DNA of 64,000 nucleotides from positions 67,005-131,004 of the forward strand of contig JAKCWW010000068.1 in assembly GCA_026260175.1 (NCBI GenBank), in the 5' to 3' direction. Within the stretch, counting starts at the first letter, position 1. Each line of letters opens with the position of its first letter. The notes under the pieces are model-generated. The model had not been told where the DNA came from, made no database searches, and worked only from the letters and a program-made list of their open reading frames with translations. The position numbers and the translations under genes are program-made. Of this stretch, positions 12,186 through 24,345 are shown piece by piece. The stretch is from Reticulitermes lucifugus. Taxonomy: Eukaryota; Arthropoda; Insecta; Blattodea; Rhinotermitidae.

Positions 12186-14189
12186 AATTAAAATTCTGTT
12201 TGGTAGAACGGTTGTTGATCGTACATACCTGTATCAGTTATTTTTGTGTTCACTATAGATTTGCTGGTTGTTTGCTGACTGTACAAAGATCGAGTGGGAG
12301 TTTATATAGGTCAAAGTCACGTGACCATATATCAGGTTTGCAGCGGCTCAGAACAGGGGACCATGTTGGGCTGTTTGAGCATGACATTAACTTCTACTCA
12401 TCAAAAGAAGGTCCTACATAATGAAGTTGTTTTATTTTATACAAAGACCCGTTTCTTGCGGAAAATAAATATCAGTGTGCCGAAGACTAAGTACCTGGAA
12501 TCCAACCACACATAACATTCACATTAGTTGCTTGCTACCTGTTGTAGCCGCTCAAAAAGAAGCTTTCCATATTGCGAAATCAAATTTTGCCTGCATCGCA
12601 GAACACCTCTATGCTAAGGTCACCCAAATAACTGGTATTTAAATACTGTTGTCACGATACGTGTAGAGTATAATGCCACTTGAACAGTGTCTTATTATGT
12701 GGACTTAAGAGTCTTAAATCCTCTTCCTTTTCTGCCTCTCTTGGCCCTTTACTTCACGTAATAGAAGCTTATTCGCCATAATATTTCTAGAACTTAAAGT
12801 GAAAAATTAAAATGACCGAGGAATTAATAGGATTTAAACTACAAGTCATAACACAAGTCATTTAACGCAAGTCGATATACCTCCGTAACTAAAGGGATGG
12901 TTGCAGGTTGGAGGGTAACAGTTCGATTCCCGGAAGGGGGGAAAGAATTTCTCTGTTAGTCTCAAAATCCATAATGGATCTAGAAGACTCTGTCATTCAA
13001 TGCGTGCACGGGGCTTTACCCTTACAGGAAAACCAGGTGGAATGCTTAGATGACCATCAGCTCATCTATGACCAAGCACAAAATTTGTGGATATGTACTC
13101 CAAAGTCCCCTTCATGCTCATTTTGTGCGTAGAGCAAAAGTTCTTTATTTTAATTTATGACTTTTTTCAATAATATTTACCTTTACTCTCTCTATTTTAA
13201 GGCAATAAAACTCCTTTCCGACCAGAATTGTATTGCTCTAAAACTTGGACAGTTGAACTCTGAAAACACAACTTCGACTCTTTGGTTCTTTACTCTCTGC
13301 TCCCGCTGAAGTATTCCGTGAAAATCTTCACAGCTTCCACGAAAATGCCTAATAGAATAAACTGCACTGAAATAGTCCACGACAGTCCTTTCTTAAATGA
13401 TGACTTTTTCACTTTCTCGTTTACTTCCAGTCTTATTTGAGACTATATAATCCGTAAGGGCATGAGTAGGTAACAATAAAGTCGCATTTCCTCATTCCAC
13501 ATGTATCACTACTACAGGCCCCTGCAGAAACAGCAATCACGCTCCTTAGTTCTCCTGCTAGCCTCACCATATACATTGGAGCATTGAGCAAATAAAAAAA
13601 TAAGGTTCAAGGTACCTTACCTAACATTGGCTGCACTTAATAATGTTAGTAAATTGGAGGCAAGTTCGTAATATAACGATTACTATTCAATATATTCATT
13701 GAGGTGATGAAATCAAGGAAGGAGAGAGGGATGGGTCATATAACACTCAATGGGAAGTGAGAAAGTAACACAATATCATCATCAGTAATATTGAAGAGAC
13801 GAGAAAACTCGGCAGGACTTGGCGCTCTTATTATCGTAATAGTATCATGAACCCTCTCTTCATGTGTTTATTGTACACAGTTTCCTAAACTAATTCAGCT
13901 TCAAATACTGCATCAACTGATTTCATAGAACAGAGCTATTCTCGATACCTGCTCAGCTTTCCAAGAAATTACCACATATTCCTTGTCGTATTCACAAGAG
14001 CTCGCACGTCATCCTATTATAACCAGTTAAATCCATGCACATTCTTGTTTAAGTCCCGCTTTAATGCAAGATTGGAAATCCTCGCGGGGATGTTGAAGAT
14101 ACAAAATATTCTTAGATGTGATGTCGTGTCTGTCGGCAAAGAGAAGTTGGAGGCTGCAATCTTTTCCAAAAGTAGGTAATTATTTAGAG
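12186..14189. other. Mostly unannotated stretch with a tRNA-like B-box
   Basis: At 12921-12933 the text AGTTCGATTCCCG is close to a tRNA/SINE B-box and lies in a locally G-rich patch, so an eroded SINE head is possible. No A-box or body could be matched. The 74-codon ORF at 12908-13132 overlaps it and is probably repeat translation. Confidence 0.3.
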
Positions 14190-14370
14190 TTGACAGGAGC
14201 TTGTATCCCCGAAGGCATGAAACCACATGGGTTTTAACATTGTCCTCCCATCTAGGTAAATGTCTCCCAAGTAGCCTTTCACTTCAAGTTCTCCGCTCAA
14301 AACTATGTACGCTTCTTCCATATCCTCCAAGCATGCAACATGCTCCACCCATCTCATTCTCTTTCATTTT
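14190..14370 (-). pseudogene. LINE relic, C-terminal ORF2 end (minus strand)
   Basis: The minus strand reads MRWVEHVACLEDMEEAYIV, LSGELEVKGYLGD and DGRTMLKPMW. This is a worn version of MRWAGHVARMEDM..AYKVLVGKLEGKRPLG...RRRWEDNVKT in insect LINE ORF2 tails. Pyrimidine-rich sequence at 14400-14560 may be more of the same copy but could not be aligned. Confidence 0.5.
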
Positions 14371-15996
14371 GACACCTAGTATACTGTTATAAAATTTCTC
14401 ATTATGCAGTTTCTTCCAGCCTCCTGTCATTTCCTATTTCTTCCATTTAAAAAACTCTCAATTCTCTCTCCTCAGACACGTTCATTCTGTGCCCTGTTTT
14501 CATACGGGTATGAAATTCTGTCACTGTAGGTCCCCTTAAAGAGAAAGAACAAATTTTGCACTCATATACACAAGACATAACTTCTTTGGACGCGAGACGG
14601 GAAGATAATATTCTGAAAAAAATGGAACCAAAGAGTCCCCGAATTTAATGCGCTCTTAATTTCATTACGAATTAAACTTCTTGTTACTGGTTTTCCAACA
14701 TACTTTGCCACAGATTTAAGGATTTATTACTTACATTTATATTGTTATTTCGCTCTTTATTCTTGCCAGTAGACAGGACTGTATATTTGTATTCACTTCT
14801 ATAACAGTCTTCCTATTTTCATCGCTAGCTAAATCATTGTTTTATTTTAATGTCAAATTTGTAGCCCCAATTAATTATCGTCATACAGCAGACGTGCCTC
14901 GCTCAATTGAGCACATAAAACGTGCGAAGTAAGAGTAGCTAGAGCGAAGGATAGACACAAGTGGCCCTTTCCTCGGCGAGTGTTTTTCAAGTACTTTGTA
15001 TTAATTCACATGTCCTAAAACGAAAATGGACCACATTATTAAGCAGACAGATTTTTTACCATTCCATTGGGTCTTTGTTCCCAATTCGTTTAGCTTGCAT
15101 TTCAAGGCACTAATGAAACTAATCAATCTTTCAAGAAACAGGAAAACGTGTTCTGAATTGGTGCATTAGTCACTTGAAAATTAAGTACTGCTTGAAATAG
15201 AATAGTTCAAAGAACACATTAAACTTCAGCAAAAGACCTATACAAGTTTCTGAGTTCAATGTCCTGTCACTAGTGATTTATACTGGTTACTCACACCATC
15301 AGGTGCTGAAACATGTTTAAACTTCAATAGAATGCGTTTTTAACTAATTTTTATAACTTGGTAAATATGTTAAAACAGAATAATACGCAGTTCGTGACCT
15401 GCAAGACGAGTAGCAGTGAAGCGGCAAATCTGCAATAAAATCAGTCCGCCAAGTTCTTAGCGAACGTCATAAACCACCCAAACAGCAAACTACTCCCTGA
15501 GCATAGTTCTTGACAAACCAACAGCAACTTAGCATTTTAAGAAATACCTGGCCTTTTACAAAACCCGAATGCTAATGTCAAGTTCTTCTCCCCGAGGCAC
15601 AGTTCTTGACAAAGGCTGTCCTTTTGTCAAGAACAAATAAACCAACAGTAAAATGAAAAATATAAATAAATAAATTAGAAGAATAAAGAATCAAAAGAGA
15701 GTGGGGGGGGGGAGGAAGGAGAGACACGAAAAGTGGCCCCTCGGATACTTGTGCGAGAACACATTATTTGGGATTTATTTATTTAGCTTTATCCTTATAT
15801 TTTCCTCCTTCACTGTTATTCTATTCCATATATGTTTTTCCAACTGTCTTAGCTGTTTGCATTCTCAGTACCCCCAGCAGCTTTAAGTTGTTTATATCCA
15901 CCCTCTCTCACCCTATTGGCTGTCATCACATCACACGTTTTGCTACCCCGCCTTACTTGCCAGAATCTATGTTATAGGATTTCTTTCCCACTCGGA
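14371..15996. other. Unannotated stretch with small nested repeats
   Basis: AGTTCTTGACAAA occurs at 15505-15517 and 15601-15613, with an inverted TTTGTCAAGAAC at 15623-15634. A G-run lies at 15702-15711. No gene was recognised. Confidence 0.4.
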
Positions 15997-16102
15997 TTCT
16001 TGACCCGTGAGGATAGGACCGATACATTGTCCCGAAACGTCGGTAAACAATTACCACACGACGCCGCATAATAACCCAGAAGACCACAGATTTCATCAAC
16101 AT
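15997..16102 (+). repeat. Interspersed repeat, TTGAAGAT/GAAACGTC family, copy 2
   Basis: Homologous throughout to 1140-1243. Here the fold is better kept: GGAC and GTCC pair around a CGATACATT loop, followed by CGAAACGTC. TTGACC before the box can pair with GGTAAA after GTC with one mismatch. The box reads CGTGAGGAT, so the core is not intact. Confidence 0.6.
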
Positions 16103-16537
16103 CGCGGCGGAAGCCTGAAATCAAGGTTAGAGTTTTATTTACTGATTATCAGATCTTAGCTCCCCGCAGCGTCGAGAATCTCCAGACGGCCAGATTGTAA
16201 AAATGATATTGTTATTCATGTTGTTTATTTGAAGCTAATTCATTTAGCCTTCAAATGTGAGTTTTTTTGCTTCTCTTCCAAATAAGTAGTATGTCTGTGC
16301 TTAATATCTACATAGAAACAGATAAGGTTAATTAATTCTTATGCTTAATTAAGCATTACAAAATAACGATGTACATTGGTATGAAAGTAGAACACCACAC
16401 ATTTTTAGACCTCTGTACTAGAAAAGGGGTATCCGCTTTACGCTAGAGCAGCATCAAATCCTTTCATAGATAAAAAGACAGATAATATTTTATTGACATT
16501 TGTCTCATGTTACACTTATTTAGACAGAAAATAAAAC

Positions 16538-16640
16538 TTTTCACACTATTATCACCGTGCATTTCTATGAATCAAATGGACCTAGGTCCGAAACACGTGT
16601 AGGGTGTATAAGAAAGACACTACAATAAAGTGGTCAAATA
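16538..16640 (+). repeat. Solo arm with a tail-like start and a GAAAC hairpin
   Basis: CACTATTATCACCGTGCATTT resembles the tail at 36078-36096 (TATATTCACCGTGCATTT). It is followed at 16577-16594 by the hairpin GGAC CTAG GTCC, then GAAAC and a short ACAC/GTGT pair. The upstream box is degenerate (TGAATCAAAT). It looks like a rearranged or truncated relative of the hammerhead-like elements. Confidence 0.35.
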
Positions 16641-16875
16641 GTGCATTAGTTGGTCTATTTATTTAATTTGAGAAAATAAAACATCTGAACTAAAAATAAC
16701 ACGACTGTGGTCACAATAAACCTACTCTCAAATTAGTATCACCTTATATGGTTTTGAAAGAGTATACCACAGATTCTTGTATTATGGATTTTCTTTCCCT
16801 AAGAATATATCTGAAAAATTATTTTGGCTTATCTTTGCACACAGATTTTAATAAAAAGATTTCACAACTGAAACG

Positions 16876-16878
16876 TCT

Positions 16879-16913
<35 letters not shown>

Positions 16914-16942
16914 GCACGCACACTTACACGCACACACACTGT
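16876..16942. repeat. Compound (CT)n (CA)n microsatellite
   Basis: CT dinucleotides (16876-16892) pass into CA dinucleotides interrupted by CG and TTACACG. The array ends in CACACACTGTACACCAACTGT, close to the flank of the (AC)9 at 4451. Confidence 0.85.
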
Positions 16943-17516
16943 ACACCAACTGTTGTGAGTCACAGACTAATTCATGACAAGTACCAAGGACTGCGTTGGA
17001 CCCTTCACTGTAATTTTTCTTACGGATTAACGCTTTATCCTACGTCACGATCCTTAGTACTTTTTATGAATGGTCCCATGACCCACAACCGCCGATGTAA
17101 GCTTGTGAAGGCTGCACTGCTGGGTTGTTAACAGCTGGGAAACCGAAGCCAGTGTTCTTCAAAAACTGCGAGTGCCTTCCCATCACAGAACCCTTAAAGA
17201 AGTGAAAGTCTGCACACTGTTGTTTTCTCAAATCTGTAACACCGTCACTCAGGACACAGGCATTTATCCTTAAGTGTGTGAAGAGCCAGAAAAAGAATGA
17301 ATACATTTCCACGACGACTGTACAAAAAATTGTTTGTGTAGGCATGGCACGGGTGAGAAGACTATCTCTGCAGTGGTGCAGGAAATCTTACGGAACGGAC
17401 ATAACAGTGTGCATCACATAACATTTAGACCCAAATAACTTTTAAAATTTCGCACACAAAATACGCCAATAAATAGCCACCTCAAGTTTGGGAAGCTTTT
17501 CGTGGGACACGCTGTA

Positions 17517-17562
17517 CGTACGTATGTGTGTATGTGTGTATGTGTGTGTGTGTGTGTGTGTG
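17517..17562. repeat. (TG)n microsatellite
   Basis: TATGTGTG units grade into pure TG, then GGAAACCGG. A polyamphipathic TH-rich peptide in the opposite frame is only the repeat translated. Confidence 0.85.
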
Positions 17563-19301
17563 GAAACCGGACTGCTGGTGAAAGAATCGTTGAACCAACC
17601 GACAGATTATCTTGTACAAAAGGCTTCTCTTCTTAAAGCTTTTGTAAAATTGTCTCATAAATAATATAAGTACACGTTTAATCTGCAAGTAAATAATACT
17701 GTGCAAGATAAAGAAAGAAATGTAACTTAGAGCTGTGATATCATGTTTCTCACACACATAAAAACAAGAATAAACAGTGTAGTTTTGTATATCTTAATAT
17801 TTACATTCTTAATTTGGTGTCTTGTCTGCAAAAGACAATGAATCTTCGGCTTCTGTGAAGGGCGAGGAAGTTCCTGTGTTTGCTGATCTACTGTCAGCTT
17901 CTCAAGAATGATTTTCCTCCATGATATTATGGTCATATAGTAAGTGCTTAGATAACAGTCAACATGACTAAAGATTCCTAACCGAGTAATAGTAAATAAT
18001 CCCTAATTTAAACTTTTCTTATTTTCTACATGGTTGTAGAAAGTTTGATTAGTACGGTCTTTGGCCAATATTTGATACTGACTACTGGTTCGAAATATTT
18101 ACAGTCCTCATATTATAAACATGTTCTGCATTCTAGTGGAGGAATCTAGAACAACATGGGCTACTTAGAATTGTCTTCATTTATTTGTAGGCCACCTTCC
18201 TTCTTCGCAATTAATACAGTTTCTATATTCTTCCTACCTTGTTTATGTCCCCCCCCTCCTCAGTGAAATCCTATCATTAGTACACAGCATAAGCAGGAAT
18301 GCTAGATTCATTTCCAGTTCGTCATGATTTTCGTGGACCCTCCTAATGGCTTATTCATAAGAGAAGATGAAAAGAAACGCCTATGAATCATCGCCTTGTT
18401 TCAGACAACTCTAAATAGGAAATGTAACGGGTAAATATTTAACACCCGGACTTTAGTGTAATTCAATTTAAATAAATTATTATTAGTTTAACTACTTTCA
18501 GAGTTATTCCGAACTCAATGAGAAAGCTGAACAATATTTCTCTCATTAAACTTAGTGTTGCTCTAAGTTTAAAGATGAAATATCTCTCGCAAATTGCGGA
18601 TTAATTGCAAAACAAGAACAGAGCCACAATTATTAAGTCCTGTTTGCTACACGTAAAGTGTAGTTCCGGCAGTCTGATCCTTAGCGTGGATGCGCACGTA
18701 TTATGGATCGCCATTTTTTAATCGGCTGAGGAGAAAGGAAATATATACAAGGTCAGCCTATCACTGGACACTATTAGAGATACAGTGACCTTAAATACAA
18801 AGTAATATTAGTTTTCAGGTAAGCGGGAAATTAGAGAATCGTCAATTTCTTTTTCTCCTCTTTCACTAATATTCAAACCTGTAGATATTCCAAACATCAA
18901 TTGTTCCTTCCATTCATACACTAAACAAGGAGTTTAGAGCAAAGCACATTTTCCTATAAGTGTGCAGGTATGTTTGTAATCCCTGTTTATGTCATGGTTC
19001 AATTGATTAATTTCGATGCTTGATTAGTTACAGCCATCAAATTAAAATGTACCTTCTACAAAAAGTAGCTACTCTAAGAAAGTTACGTTTTTACGCAGTC
19101 CTATTGCGATACATCTTTTCACTGTCCTAGATTAATAGGCGCTAGTGTTGCTTGTACACCACAAGTATTTGTGTCCGCCCAGCTGTTACCGCTGATGCTA
19201 GAGCACTGAAAATTATGAGGATAAATTTCCTTCCGAAGCTAAAACATATTTTTAAAAATCATGTAAAAATCTACCAATTTTCTCAAATGTTGCAACGAGG
19301 A

Positions 19302-19302
<1 letters not shown>
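17563..19302. other. Unannotated stretch
   Basis: A TTCGAAATATTT at 18088-18099 sits near a CTGAC and was considered as a motif copy, then rejected. A C-run is at 18248-18255. No gene was recognised. Confidence 0.4.

Positions 19303-19347
<45 letters not shown>
19303..19347. repeat. (AC)22 microsatellite
   Basis: About 45 bp of uninterrupted AC, the longest pure microsatellite in the window. Its purity implies youth or high mutability. Confidence 0.9.
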
Positions 19348-19348
<1 letters not shown>

Positions 19349-19543
19349 CGCTGTGAACACCTAAGCCTCCTTCTTTACCTAAGACAGGGGAGCAGGCTAC
19401 AAGAGGTCGAGATATGTAATGTTGCTTGTGGAAAGAGACGTAGGTGACGTCTACGCGGTTTGAGCTGGCACAGACACTGAAATGTTATTTTATTCTCAGA
19501 AACGAAAGGTCTGTGTTAGAATAAAACTGATAATGCATTTCAA

Positions 19544-19830
19544 GTGGGCCGGGATAGCGTAGTCATTAGAGCGACTCGCTACGGGCTGGACGGTCCGGGG
19601 ATCGAATCCCGGTGGGGGCGAGATTTTCCGCACCCGTCCAGACGGGCCCTGGGGCCCACCCAGCCTCCTATAAAATGGGTAACGGGTCTCTTTCCCGGGG
19701 GTAAAGCGACTGGGGGTTGGAGTTGACCACCCAACCTCATCTAGCGCCGAGGTTAAAGAAAGAGTATAGCTATACCTCTACTCAACCTCTGGGCTTTCGT
19801 GGCCTGTTCTAGGGAGAAATTTACCTTTTT
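19544..19830 (+). mobile_element. tRNA-derived SINE, family 1, complete with 11-bp TSD
   Basis: ATGCATTTCAA flanks the copy directly at 19533-19543 and 19831-19841. The tRNA-like head has an A-box TAGCGTAGTC (19555-19564) and a B-box GGGATCGAATCCC (19598-19610). The body follows: GTCCAGACGGGCC, GGGGCCCACCCAGCC, GGGGTAAAGCGACTGGGG, TAGCGCCGAGGTTAAAG, TATAGCTATACC, GGGCTTTCG and GGCCTGTTC. The 60-codon ORF at 19544-19726 is SINE sequence read as protein. Such peptides are common false gene calls in cockroach and termite data (from memory). The copy looks nearly intact and fairly young. Confidence 0.9.
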
Positions 19831-19841
19831 ATGCATTTCAA

Positions 19842-22039
19842 TTGTACTTTATTGCTTCCCTTCTTCATTCCTCGGGCTTTCTTTTTCCTCAGATTCTATC
19901 AAACACCATTACAGCATTACAAACTTCCTTGCTTTGAAAACTGTAAAATACTCCTCTGCTTAACCAGTAATTCCGTAATTCATAACATTAGAGTCTGTTT
20001 AAGACTGCACCATTTTCAAGGGAAATCAAATTTGATCAACAACTTCCGTGAAAACACGACGTGTAGATGCAATGACCCTTTGCCAGAGGTAAAAGGAGCC
20101 GACCGAAGTGAAGGGAAACCCAGAAGGATCCTGTAATTAAATATTGTTCAGAGCACTGCTGTCAGCACATGCACTTGCGCATAAGCGCTGTACTACATCT
20201 GTTTCAAGTCAGCCTCCATAGTACACAAACCGTCACGCTTATTTCAGCTATTGAACTGCAGCATGTTACAGATTTACCCTAGTGCCATTACACTGTGCTA
20301 CAGAAAAGTGCACATTCATAAAGCATATTATCTCAATTACTACACCCTGAACTTCAACATTGTCTAACGCATCACTAATTACAGTGTATCACTGGCTGGT
20401 ACTTTGCGATGCAACTCTGCTGAAAGATAATTCTCCGCTTCTCTTCAATGCCTTTGGCTAAACAATGTCTTATTTCACTTTCTTAATACATTTAATCCTA
20501 CCTTCTTGGTCCTTATGTCTGTTATACTAATGTTATTTACTTAGGTGAATGCTCTGATCATAGCTATTTTTAGTTTCTTTCAAGCTCGGAAAATATGAAC
20601 TTGTCCATTGGAGCCTCGGTTTCTTTCGCCTACACCGAACACGTAGATCAGTTATTATCCTTATAAGAAACCCGAGTTCTTTTAAAGGATTTTTTTAATT
20701 ATCTGGACAAACTCATTTTCTCCCGTTTCTTGACGAAAGCTGAGTATCAATGACTGTTTCTTACGAAGCTGCTAAGGCATACTGGCACGTGTTCTAGCAT
20801 GCGTCAACTTGCCAATGTTACCAGATTCTGCAAAGTACACCAGTCCCTTTATTTGTGACAGCTTGTACAGACAACTCGCGCGGTGTGGCTCATCAAACGT
20901 CCCACAAGTCTGTCTCCTCTGTTGAACTCTCTCAGTTACAATGTGACTTGATGCTACGTCATCCACTATCAAACACGGAACACTTCACTACCTGTCAACA
21001 TGGTCATCATTCAAGCAAACGATTAGCGGGTAAACTCCAGACACAGAATGGACTTAACAGGAGCGTTGATCGGTTAGAATATTCTCAGGTTATTCAAGGA
21101 AACTGTTTAACTCTGCAGGTTGGTTAGGTTTCAGTTAGGCGTGGAAATGATCAGGAACATAAGCGAGCTGTCTTGGCTAGTCTGCAGATAGCGCCCGATA
21201 CTCCGTTGAAGTACTTGAGGAAAATTACTAGGAATTTGCCCGAATAGTTGAAAATTATGCAAATATTCGAAACTGGAACATGTCAGATATCAGTTTAAGA
21301 CAAAACCACAGCTTCGTAAGGTGTAAATAGATCCAGCTCAGTTACTGTTACAATTCATAAGCGGTATTGCTTAATTTATAAAAGGTAAGATAAACAAGGT
21401 AGGGCGATTCAGTGGCAAGACGGTGATAATGAAACATTAATAGCTTATTGTATTGTGTACTCAAAAGCCGACAAAGAAATGTATCCTTCAATTTGTAATG
21501 AAAAGTAATCAAATAACCGTCTGCTGACTGTACTACCGTGTACCCTGCTTCTTTCTCCCCACCTCACGTCACCTACTTTGTCCATTCCAGATGCAATTAA
21601 TCAAGATATTGAGCTATAAATTGCGATATGATTGCGCGTTTTAATAGCTATGAAAAGGTCTAAGAAAACGGCTCAGATGAAGTTCTGCATTTCAAGTCAT
21701 TTGTTACTCCGTCTACTCCACTTCTGCCATTCAAGATCTGTCAGCGTTCAATTTGATGCACTTTGTAGGTCAGAATTGTGTATAGGTGGGCAAAAAGCGA
21801 CTTGCCATATTTTCTGATCTTTAGATTTCGAAAAGTATACATGACGATTCAGAGACATTGGAACATATTATGCTTATAAAATATAAATCCGGACATAATA
21901 ATTCAAAGCAGTATAATATCTTACTTGGAGTATTTTTCTTTTATAAAATTCAGTTTCGACGACTTTCCTCTTCTACCTATAAATCCGGACATACAAGTAA
22001 AAGGCTACAATTTGACGCATTTTACCATATAGGTTAGAA
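19842..22039. other. Unannotated stretch
   Basis: ORFs of 101 codons (19831-20136, starting in the SINE duplication) and 90 codons (20855-21127) have no family motif. The phrase AAATCCGGACATA repeats at 21886-21898 and 21980-21992, a small direct repeat 94 bp apart. Confidence 0.4.
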
Positions 22040-22150
22040 TTTGTCTCTTAATGATCAAGGGAGAACGCAGCCTCAGGGTTTCTGGGAATAAAATTCGGAG
22101 AAAAATATTTGGATCTAAGATAGAGGAAGAAATATGAGGACGGCGGTGAA
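22040..22150 (+). pseudogene. LINE relic, short ORF2 fragment
   Basis: The frame reads RSLRVSGNKIRRKIFGSK then IEEEI. This matches LRVFENRVLRRIFGPKREEV, the stretch about 60-80 residues upstream of the ORF2 end in the same LINE family. Only about 30 codons are recognisable. Confidence 0.5.
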
Positions 22151-22575
22151 GTTAAAGGTGACAATGGTGAAGGTAGAGGTAAATGCAAAAGTAAAGATAA
22201 GAAATTCATAAAAATAATTTTTAGGAAGCTGATGAGAAAGTACAACTTTGGAACATCAATTTGTGGATAAAGAGTAATATAAAATGCTACTTTTAAAAAC
22301 AGAATATCAGGCTCTAAAATAAATTTATTATATTTGGTATAGGGTCTGGTGTAGGGGTGCAAAAATTTTCCAGAATTCTAAAAGGCACCTTAAAATTCTA
22401 AGCGCCAGAAACGTGACATATAGCAAAAGCCATACTGAGGACCACAGATAATTGGACACAACCACACAAAATTTCATACTTGCAGTTTATTAAAATCTTT
22501 ACTTAAATGTTATTAAATTGTAAATTGAAGGTGATCATTCACCACAATCTGGTGTGTTGGCCTGTAACATCGCTC

Positions 22576-22615
22576 AGCCATATGCCCCATGGCGTGCAAA
22601 GGGACAATTGTACTT
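22576..22615 (+). repeat. SINE 3' fragment
   Basis: CAGCCATATGCCCCATGGCG and TGCAAAGGGACAATT match the 3' part of the SINE-like copy at 11560-11735 (GGCCATACAT..CACGTCGTGTGCAAAGGGAC). Too short to place head or end. Confidence 0.4.
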
Positions 22616-23754
22616 CTTATTAGACTACCAAAATGATATAAATGAATGCGTACCAAGGCATAAAGAACATATAATCACATTCTAATCATATAAATACATA
22701 GACACATCACTTTACCAAAACGCGTACATGATATAGTGTACGGCTAATAAACGTCGCAGTTGAGAGACCAACACTCTAAACTACACGGCGTCACATCCTC
22801 ATATTCACAAAAATCTTAAAGAAGCGTTCTGAGCCAGAAAGTGTTTTTGGATGACCTGTCTATGTCTTTGACCTTGTGCAAAGGTATGCAGCCTGCAGAA
22901 TTCAGTGACTTAAAAGAATGAACATAAATATTATGCTGCGTTTTTGTTCATGGACCGGATCTCGGTCAAGCTCAGTGCCCCATACCAAGTGCAACCTTTC
23001 TTATTTGACTGTGCTCTTTGTAGACAAGAGTACTAGTTTGCCTGTAAAGGCCTAAAGGCAAATGGACATGTGTTCTTAACGAGTCTGAAAACGGTTATTT
23101 TAAGATAGTCTTCGCTGCATTTGCTCTAGAATTTCTACAAATAGCACATTCATGTATGTGTGAGCCCGCGTGAGTCGTGTTTGCTGTTTTTGTTGTTTGT
23201 TTTTGTTTTTTCAGACTAATAAGAGAAATTGCATACAGGAGAAATGACTCAAGTGTCCAGATTAAGCAAAGCAAATCGTCGAAAGCAGACAGTTCCAAAA
23301 CTGCATAGTGGAACGTCAAACAACGTTACTCAAGTGGTCATCCAAATCAATTTCCATGCTTTATACAACTCTAAGCTGTACTCCATATCTCGTCACTATT
23401 TGTACATCACTCTATCCTACTAGCACGTTAGTTACTTAATCACAGATCAGTCTGGTAAAAAGAAAGGCAGCCTTTTATTTCAGAATTACATTTCTTTATT
23501 GCCCATTAAACAATGTTTACCGATGTTTTATATGTAAAATTAAAATTATGACATTATTATATAGGTGTAACTTCCAAATAATTTTGAAGGATCTGACAGA
23601 TGTTCTTGAAACCTGACGTGCACAGCATATCAGCGAACGACGGCGCAGTGCTGTACTCTTCTCCTACTAATGCAGTTGTCGCGAGGACTTTTGGGGGATT
23701 AATGTAACGCAACTTAATGAAAAGTGCAGTGGAATAGAAATTTAAGAGGGTGTT
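22616..23754. other. Unannotated stretch
   Basis: Contains a short T/G run near 23178-23212. The ORFs at 23095-23319 and 23557-23760 have no family features. Confidence 0.4.
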
Positions 23755-23858
23755 GGGCAAAAATATGCTGAGGGGACTATCTGAACCTTAGACAGAGGAA
23801 GTAACGGGAGACTGGAAAAATTATATACTGAGGGCCTGCTCTTTACCAGATAGTATTA
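23755..23858 (+). pseudogene. LINE relic, 5' piece, split by a SINE
   Basis: Plus-strand frames give LRGLSEP, TEEVTGDWKN and LPDSIKI. They match LRRIFGPKTEEVTGDWRKLHNEELHNLYSLPDIIKMI of LINE ORF2 in order. The piece stops at the SINE TSD and resumes at 24085. Confidence 0.6.
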
Positions 23859-24071
23859 AAATTCACCCTAGAACAGGCCACGAAGGCCCAGAGGGGGAGT
23901 AGAGGTATAGCTCTACTCTNNNNNNNNNNNNNNNNNNNNNNNNNNNNNNNNNNNNNNNNNNNNNNNNNNNNNNNNNNNNNNNNNNNNNNNNNNNNNNNNN
24001 NNNNNNNTTCGATCCCCGGACCGTCCAGCCCGTAGCGAGTCGCTATACCGACTGAGCTATCCCGGTCCACA
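23859..24071 (-). mobile_element. tRNA-derived SINE, family 1, inserted in a LINE relic, with N gap
   Basis: The TSD is CCAGATAGTATTA (23846-23858) versus CCAGACAGTATTA (24072-24084). The minus-strand head TAGCGACTCGCTACGGGCTG and the B-box at the right, and the tail AGAGCTATACCTCTACTCCC at the left, match the copy at 19544. N fills 23920-24007 (88 positions). The same interval is about 152-154 bp in the two complete copies, so the gap is probably undersized by about 65 bp. Confidence 0.88.
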
Positions 24072-24084
24072 CCAGACAGTATTA

Positions 24085-24345
24085 GCGTGATTAAAACAGG
24101 AGGGAATTAACAGATAGGCAGCACGCATTTGATAGAAGGGAAAATGCATATCAAATTTCACTTAGAAAATATGAACTATAGAGGTCACCTGGGAGATACT
24201 GGAGTAGAAGGAAAGATAATATTAAAATAGGCCTTAAAGAGATATGGTGTGACGATATAGACTAGTTTCAACTGATTTATAATAGGTTCTAGTGGCAGGG
24301 TCTTGTGAACACAATAATCGAATTATGGTTCCATAATTCGGCGTG
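24085..24345 (+). pseudogene. LINE relic, 3' piece, split by a SINE
   Basis: The frames give RRENAYQISLRKYEL, RSPGRYWSRRKDNIKIGLKE and WQGLVNTIIELWFHN. These parallel RNAYRILVGK...[22 protein letters not shown]...WQGLVNTIMNLRVP. With 23755-23858 it is one insertion later hit by the SINE. Several frame breaks show that it is old. Confidence 0.65.

Noticed and set aside
15283-15316. CACC/GGTG hairpin before TGAAACATG as a motif copy
   Set aside because: The box is absent and the stem-to-GAAAC spacing differs.
18070-18100. CTGACTACTGGTTCGAAATATTT as a motif copy
   Set aside because: No CTGANGA box and no hairpin between the parts.
19544-19620. Functional tRNA gene
   Set aside because: It has A- and B-boxes but no tRNA cloverleaf end, is continuous with a SINE body, and is framed by a TSD. 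The same holds for 34953, 37200-37265 and 62596.
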